Shown here: positions 60,956 through 64,000 of the stretch, piece by piece
Layout of the letters: each line of letters begins with the position of its first letter
Position numbering within the stretch: the first letter of the stretch is position 1
From: Streptomyces sp. CB00316
Lineage (GTDB): Bacteria > Actinomycetota > Actinomycetes > Streptomycetales > Streptomycetaceae
Direction of reading: 5' to 3'
Assembly: GCF_001905595.1 (NCBI RefSeq)
Contig: NZ_LIXI01000011.1
Location: 128,497-192,496 of the forward strand
DNA: 64,000 bases
Made by a program: the position numbers and the translations under genes
Notes under the pieces: model-generated
What the model was told of the DNA's origin: nothing
Database searches by the model: none
What the model saw: the letters and a program-made list of their open reading frames with translations, nothing else

Positions 60956-60993
60956 GGACGGGGTCGGCTTCCTGACGGGAGCCGACCCCGTCC
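60956..60993. terminator. hairpin terminator of the glycerol operon
   Basis: 14-bp perfect arms GGACGGGGTCGGCT / AGCCGACCCCGTCC with a 10-nt loop, 18 bp after the glpD stop. Confidence 0.85.
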
Positions 60994-61156
60994 GCGTACG
61001 CGTGTGTCCCCGGACGGATACGGGCTGATGCACCGATCGGGCCGATGATTGACGCCTGATGGAAGGTTCACCCGGCCGTGCAAACGGGCTGCGGCCCGGG
61101 GGGCCCGAAGCCGTAAGGTTGCTCCGTACGTATGGAGACTTCGGAAGGAGGCCCGG

Positions 61157-62194
61157 GTGATCGAGCTCGAGTCGGTGCCCGAGCTGATCGACCCGGTCAT
61201 GGTGGCCGCGTTCGAAGGCTGGAACGACGCCGGTGACGCCGCCTCCACAGCGGTGAGCCACCTGGACCGGGAGTGGAAGGGCGAGGTGTTCGCGGCGCTG
61301 GACGCCGAGGACTACTACGACTTCCAGGTCAACCGGCCCACCGTGTGGCTGGAGAACGGGGTGCGCAAGGTCACCTGGCCGACGACCCGTCTCTCGGTGG
61401 TGCGCGTCGGCGGGGAGAAGCCGCGGGACCTCGTCCTGGTGCGCGGGATCGAACCGTCGATGCGCTGGCGCTCGTTCTGCAACGAGATCCTCGGCTTCGC
61501 CCATGAGCTGGGCGTCGAAATGGTCGTCATCCTGGGCGCGTTGCTCGGTGACACCCCGCACACGCGGCCGGTGCCGGTGAGCGGGGTCACCTCCGACGCG
61601 GACCTGGCACGGACGATGGACCTGGAGGAGACCCGGTACGAGGGTCCGACGGGCATCGTGGGCATCCTCCAGGAGGCGTGCACCCATGCCGGGGTGCCGG
61701 CGGTGAGCCTGTGGGCGGCGGTGCCGCACTACGTGTCGCAGCCGCCGAACCCGAAGGCGACGCTGGCCCTGCTGAACCGACTGGAGGACCTGATCGGGCT
61801 GCACATCCCGCTGGGCGAGCTGCCGGAGGACGCGCGGGCCTGGCAGGTCGGTGTGGACCAGCTGGCGGCGGAGGACAGCGAGGTCGCGGAGTACGTCCAG
61901 ACGCTGGAGGAGGCGCGGGACACCGCGGAGCTGCCCGAGGCGTCCGGCGAGGCCATCGCCCGGGAGTTCGAGCGGTATCTGCGGCGCCGGGACGGCGGCC
62001 CCGGACCGGGTCCCGGCGGCCACGCGACGGAGAGCGGGGACTCGACGTACCTGCGGGATCCGTCGAGCGGCCGCACCCGGCCGCCGAAGCCGCCGCGTCC
62101 TGAGGCCGGACCGGGTCGGCCCGGCCAGGGAAAGAAGCCCGAGGACAAGGGACCTGACGAGGCGCCCGGGGAGGAAACCCCCGACGAGGAGTGA
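61157..62194 (+). CDS. PAC2-family (proteasome assembly chaperone-like) protein
   Basis: 345 residues. The PAC2 domain occupies residues about 1-250: PVMVAAFEGWNDAGDAASTAV, DLVLVRGIEPSMRWRSFC, VEMVVILGALLGDTPHTRPVPV and VPAVSLWAAVPHYVSQPPNPKA. The fold is that of archaeal/eukaryotic proteasome assembly chaperones, but a role with the bacterial proteasome is not shown. The last 90 residues form an acidic, Pro/Gly-rich disordered tail. GTG start at 61157 with GGAAGGAGG upstream. It converges with mshC across a terminator. Confidence 0.88.
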   Translation: MIELESVPELIDPVMVAAFEGWNDAGDAASTAVSHLDREWKGEVFAALDAEDYYDFQVNRPTVWLENGVRKVTWPTTRLSVVRVGGEKPRDLVLVRGIEPSMRWRSFCNEILGFAHELGVEMVVILGALLGDTPHTRPVPVSGVTSDADLARTMDLEETRYEGPTGIVGILQEACTHAGVPAVSLWAAVPHYVSQPPNPKATLALLNRLEDLIGLHIPLGELPEDARAWQVGVDQLAAEDSEVAEYVQTLEEARDTAELPEASGEAIAREFERYLRRRDGGPGPGPGGHATESGDSTYLRDPSSGRTRPPKPPRPEAGPGRPGQGKKPEDKGPDEAPGEETPDEE

Positions 62195-62215
62195 CCTCGC
62201 ACGGCCTGCCGGTGA

Positions 62216-62250
62216 CCGGCCCCGGACTTCACGGAGAAGTCCGGGGCCGG
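62216..62250. terminator. bidirectional hairpin between PAC2 and mshC genes
   Basis: 15-bp perfect arms CCGGCCCCGGACTTC / GAAGTCCGGGGCCGG with a 5-nt loop, between the convergent genes. Confidence 0.87.
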
Positions 62251-62287
62251 CCTTGGTGGGCCGGGCGGCGGCGGGCCGCCCTCCGTC

Positions 62288-63517
62288 CTACAGTGCGACC
62301 CCGAGCAGGGCGTCGACGGTACGGGAGACGAGGCCGGGTGCCCCCTCGTCCGTACCGCCCTCCGCACTCTGGAGCTCGGCCCAGCGGTCCACGGCTGCCA
62401 GCGCCGCGGGGGTGTCCAGGTCGTCGGAGAGGGCCTCGCGGACCTCCTCGACCAGTGCGTCGGCCGGCCGGCCGTCGGGGCGGGAGACCGCGGCGCGCCA
62501 GCGGGCGAGGCGCTCGACGGCGTCGGCGAGGACCTGGTCGGTCCACTCCCAGTCGGCGCGGTAGTGGTGGGAGAGCAGGGCGAGCCGGAGCGCCGCCGGG
62601 TCCACGCCCTCGCGGCGCAGGGTGGAGACGAAGACGAGGTTGCCCTTGGACTTGGACATCTTCTCGCCGTCGAGACCGACCATGCCCGCGTGCACGTACG
62701 CCTTGGCGAACGGGTACTCGCCGGTCAGTGCCTGGGCGTGCGAGGCGCCCATCTCGTGGTGCGGGAAGGCGAGGTCGGAGCCGCCGCCCTGGACGTCGAA
62801 GCCCATGCCGAGGTGGTCCAGCGCGATCGCGACGCACTCGATGTGCCAGCCCGGGCGGCCCTCGCCCAGGGAGGCCCCGTCCCAGCTCGGCTCGCCCGGG
62901 CGGGCGGCCGTCCAGAGCATCGGGTCGAGGGGGTTCTTCTTGCCGGGACGCTCCGGGTCGCCGCCGCGCTCGGCGGAGAGCAGGCGCATCGCCGCCGCGT
63001 CGAGCCCGGAGACCTCTCCGAAGTGCGGGTCGGCGTCGACGGAGAAGTAGACGTCGCCTTCGAGGTCGTAGGCGACGCCCGCCTCCCTCAGCCGCTCGAC
63101 GAGGGGCACGATGCCGGGTATGGCCTCGACCGCTCCGATGTAGTGCTGCGGGGGAAGCATCCGCAGGGCGGTCATGTCCTCGCGGAAGAGTGCCGTCTCG
63201 CGCTCCGCGAGCTCGGTCCAGTCCTGGCCGTCGCGCGCGGCCCGCTCCAGGAGCGGGTCGTCCACGTCGGTGACGTTCTGGACGTAGTGAACCTGCCGCT
63301 TGGTGTCGAGCCACACGCGCTGAACGAGGTCGAACGCGTTGTAGGTCGCCGCATGACCCATGTGGGTCGCGTCGTACGGCGTGATGCCGCAGACGTAGAT
63401 GCGGGCGACGGGACCGGGGTCAAGGGTGATCCGTCCGCCGGTCGCGGTGTCGTGGATCCGAAGGTCGCGGCCCTTGCCAGGCAGGGCGGGGACCTCAGAA
63501 GCGGGCCAGGCATGCAT
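62288..63517 (-). CDS. mshC: mycothiol biosynthesis ligase MshC
   Basis: 409 residues, the usual MshC length. It is a paralogue of cysteinyl-tRNA synthetase: CGITPYDATHMGHAATYNAF carries the zinc-binding Cys and the HIGH-like motif (H-M-G-H), WHIECVAIALDHLGMGFDVQGGGSDLAFPHHE is the substrate pocket, and LDGEKMSKSKGN is the KMSKS loop. It ligates cysteine to GlcN-inositol using ATP in mycothiol synthesis. ATG at 63517. It is preceded by the SCO1664-family gene on the same strand (126 bp). Confidence 0.95.
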   Translation of the reverse strand: MHAWPASEVPALPGKGRDLRIHDTATGGRITLDPGPVARIYVCGITPYDATHMGHAATYNAFDLVQRVWLDTKRQVHYVQNVTDVDDPLLERAARDGQDWTELAERETALFREDMTALRMLPPQHYIGAVEAIPGIVPLVERLREAGVAYDLEGDVYFSVDADPHFGEVSGLDAAAMRLLSAERGGDPERPGKKNPLDPMLWTAARPGEPSWDGASLGEGRPGWHIECVAIALDHLGMGFDVQGGGSDLAFPHHEMGASHAQALTGEYPFAKAYVHAGMVGLDGEKMSKSKGNLVFVSTLRREGVDPAALRLALLSHHYRADWEWTDQVLADAVERLARWRAAVSRPDGRPADALVEEVREALSDDLDTPAALAAVDRWAELQSAEGGTDEGAPGLVSRTVDALLGVAL

Positions 63518-63643
63518 GTCATGAGCGTAACCGGACGACGCTTCCGGATACGAACCGGATCCGGATTCCTGTCCGAAGAGACACTCTTGCGGTAGACCGT
63601 CGAAAGACTGTACGGCCAGGGTGTTCGCCGCCGGCAAGGCCCC

Positions 63644-64000
63644 CTAGACCGGCGGCCACGGGATCGGCGGCCACTGGCCGCTCGGCTTCGGGTGCACCCC
63701 GCTGTCGAGCAGCCCCGCCACCCGCTCCCGGAGGGCCTCCAGCTCGGCCGTCGTGATGAGTTGCGCCATCCGGGTGGCCAGGGGCTCCCCCGCCGCCAGC
63801 TCACCGGCGAGCCGCCCGAGCACCCGCAGCGCCGCCTCGCCGAGCGGCTCGCCGGCCCAGCCCCACAGGAGGGTGCGCAGCTTGTCGTCCGCGTTGAAGG
63901 TGACCCCGTGGTCGATGCCGTACAGGAGCCCGCCGGGGGCCGGCAGCAGATGGCCGCCCTTGCGGTCACCGTTGTTGATCACCGCGTCCAGCACGGCGAG
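63644..64000 (-). CDS. SCO1664-family protein, C-terminal part (gene continues beyond the window)
   Basis: About 118 C-terminal residues are visible: AVLDAVINNGDRKGGHLL, GGLLYGIDHGVTFNADDKLRTLLW, then a helical tail ending PIPWPPV. The D..INNGDRK..H......Y.IDHG..F segment is the catalytic/metal-binding loop pattern of the PI3/PI4-kinase-like fold that defines this family, normally found next to mshC in Streptomyces. The start lies outside the window. The substrate is unknown. Confidence 0.82.
   Translation of the reverse strand, partial: LAVLDAVINNGDRKGGHLLPAPGGLLYGIDHGVTFNADDKLRTLLWGWAGEPLGEAALRVLGRLAGELAAGEPLATRMAQLITTAELEALRERVAGLLDSGVHPKPSGQWPPIPWPPV

Overview
The window is chromosomal DNA of a Streptomyces-type actinomycete. 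It has very high G+C with strong third-position bias, many GTG starts, GGAGG-type ribosome binding sites and long perfect hairpin terminators. It carries mycothiol ligase (mshC), the complete Pup-proteasome locus, a gyl-type glycerol operon, and an intergenic palindrome of the kind scattered through Streptomyces genomes. Gene order from about 25 kb to the right end (helY, tatC, tatA, pafC, pafB, FKBPs, pafA, prcA, prcB, pup, dop, arc, trmI, metH, gylR, glpFKD, PAC2, mshC, SCO1664-family) follows the conserved Streptomyces core layout. I saw no tRNA, rRNA or CRISPR array.

Left part (1-12.1 kb): a PLP-dependent amino acid deaminase/aldolase, a DUF2510 membrane protein, a divergent LysR/TDT-exporter pair, an XRE-cupin regulator with a cytosolic BtuF-like protein, and a glycine-betaine ABC system. 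The betaine permease is fused to two tandem substrate-binding domains. A 5'-3' exonuclease and an iron-box-controlled siderophore-interacting flavoprotein follow.

Middle (12.1-24.9 kb) is the most interesting region. A MerR regulator is divergent from two membrane proteins, one ABA4-like, with a 10-bp inverted repeat between them. Next comes an ECF sigma factor/RskA-type anti-sigma pair followed by a DNA photolyase. A tightly overlapping five-gene operon (FAD oxidoreductase, DUF1365, two CFA-synthase-like methyltransferases, DUF1295) runs back toward it, and a fasciclin lipoprotein lies beyond. Three copies of one promoter, CCAATCC-N16-CGAAT, sit upstream of the sigma gene, the lipid operon and the fasciclin side. 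The sequence therefore predicts an autoregulated SigK-type regulon joining DNA photorepair, membrane-lipid modification and a surface protein. It resembles the mycobacterial sigK/rskA locus (MPT70/83 fasciclins) and has parallels to the proteobacterial RpoE-ChrR singlet-oxygen regulon.

Right-central (25-46 kb): the Ski2-like helicase HelY, lipid kinase, TatC, TatA, a decayed TnpB remnant, PafC/PafB, two FKBP prolyl isomerases, Pup ligase PafA, the C-terminal half of an MFS transporter (pseudogene), a LacI regulator, PrcA, PrcB, a frameshifted endonuclease VII remnant, Pup, Dop and the ARC/Mpa ATPase. A ferredoxin, a secreted protein and TrmI follow. All components for pupylation, Pup deamidation and proteasomal degradation are present.

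Right end (46-64 kb): a site-2 protease, a RecB-like nuclease, an orphan NarL-type response regulator, a peptide-binding lipoprotein, a HAD phosphatase, cobalamin-dependent MetH, GylR with glpF-glpK-glpD, a PAC2 protein, MshC and the start of an SCO1664-family gene.
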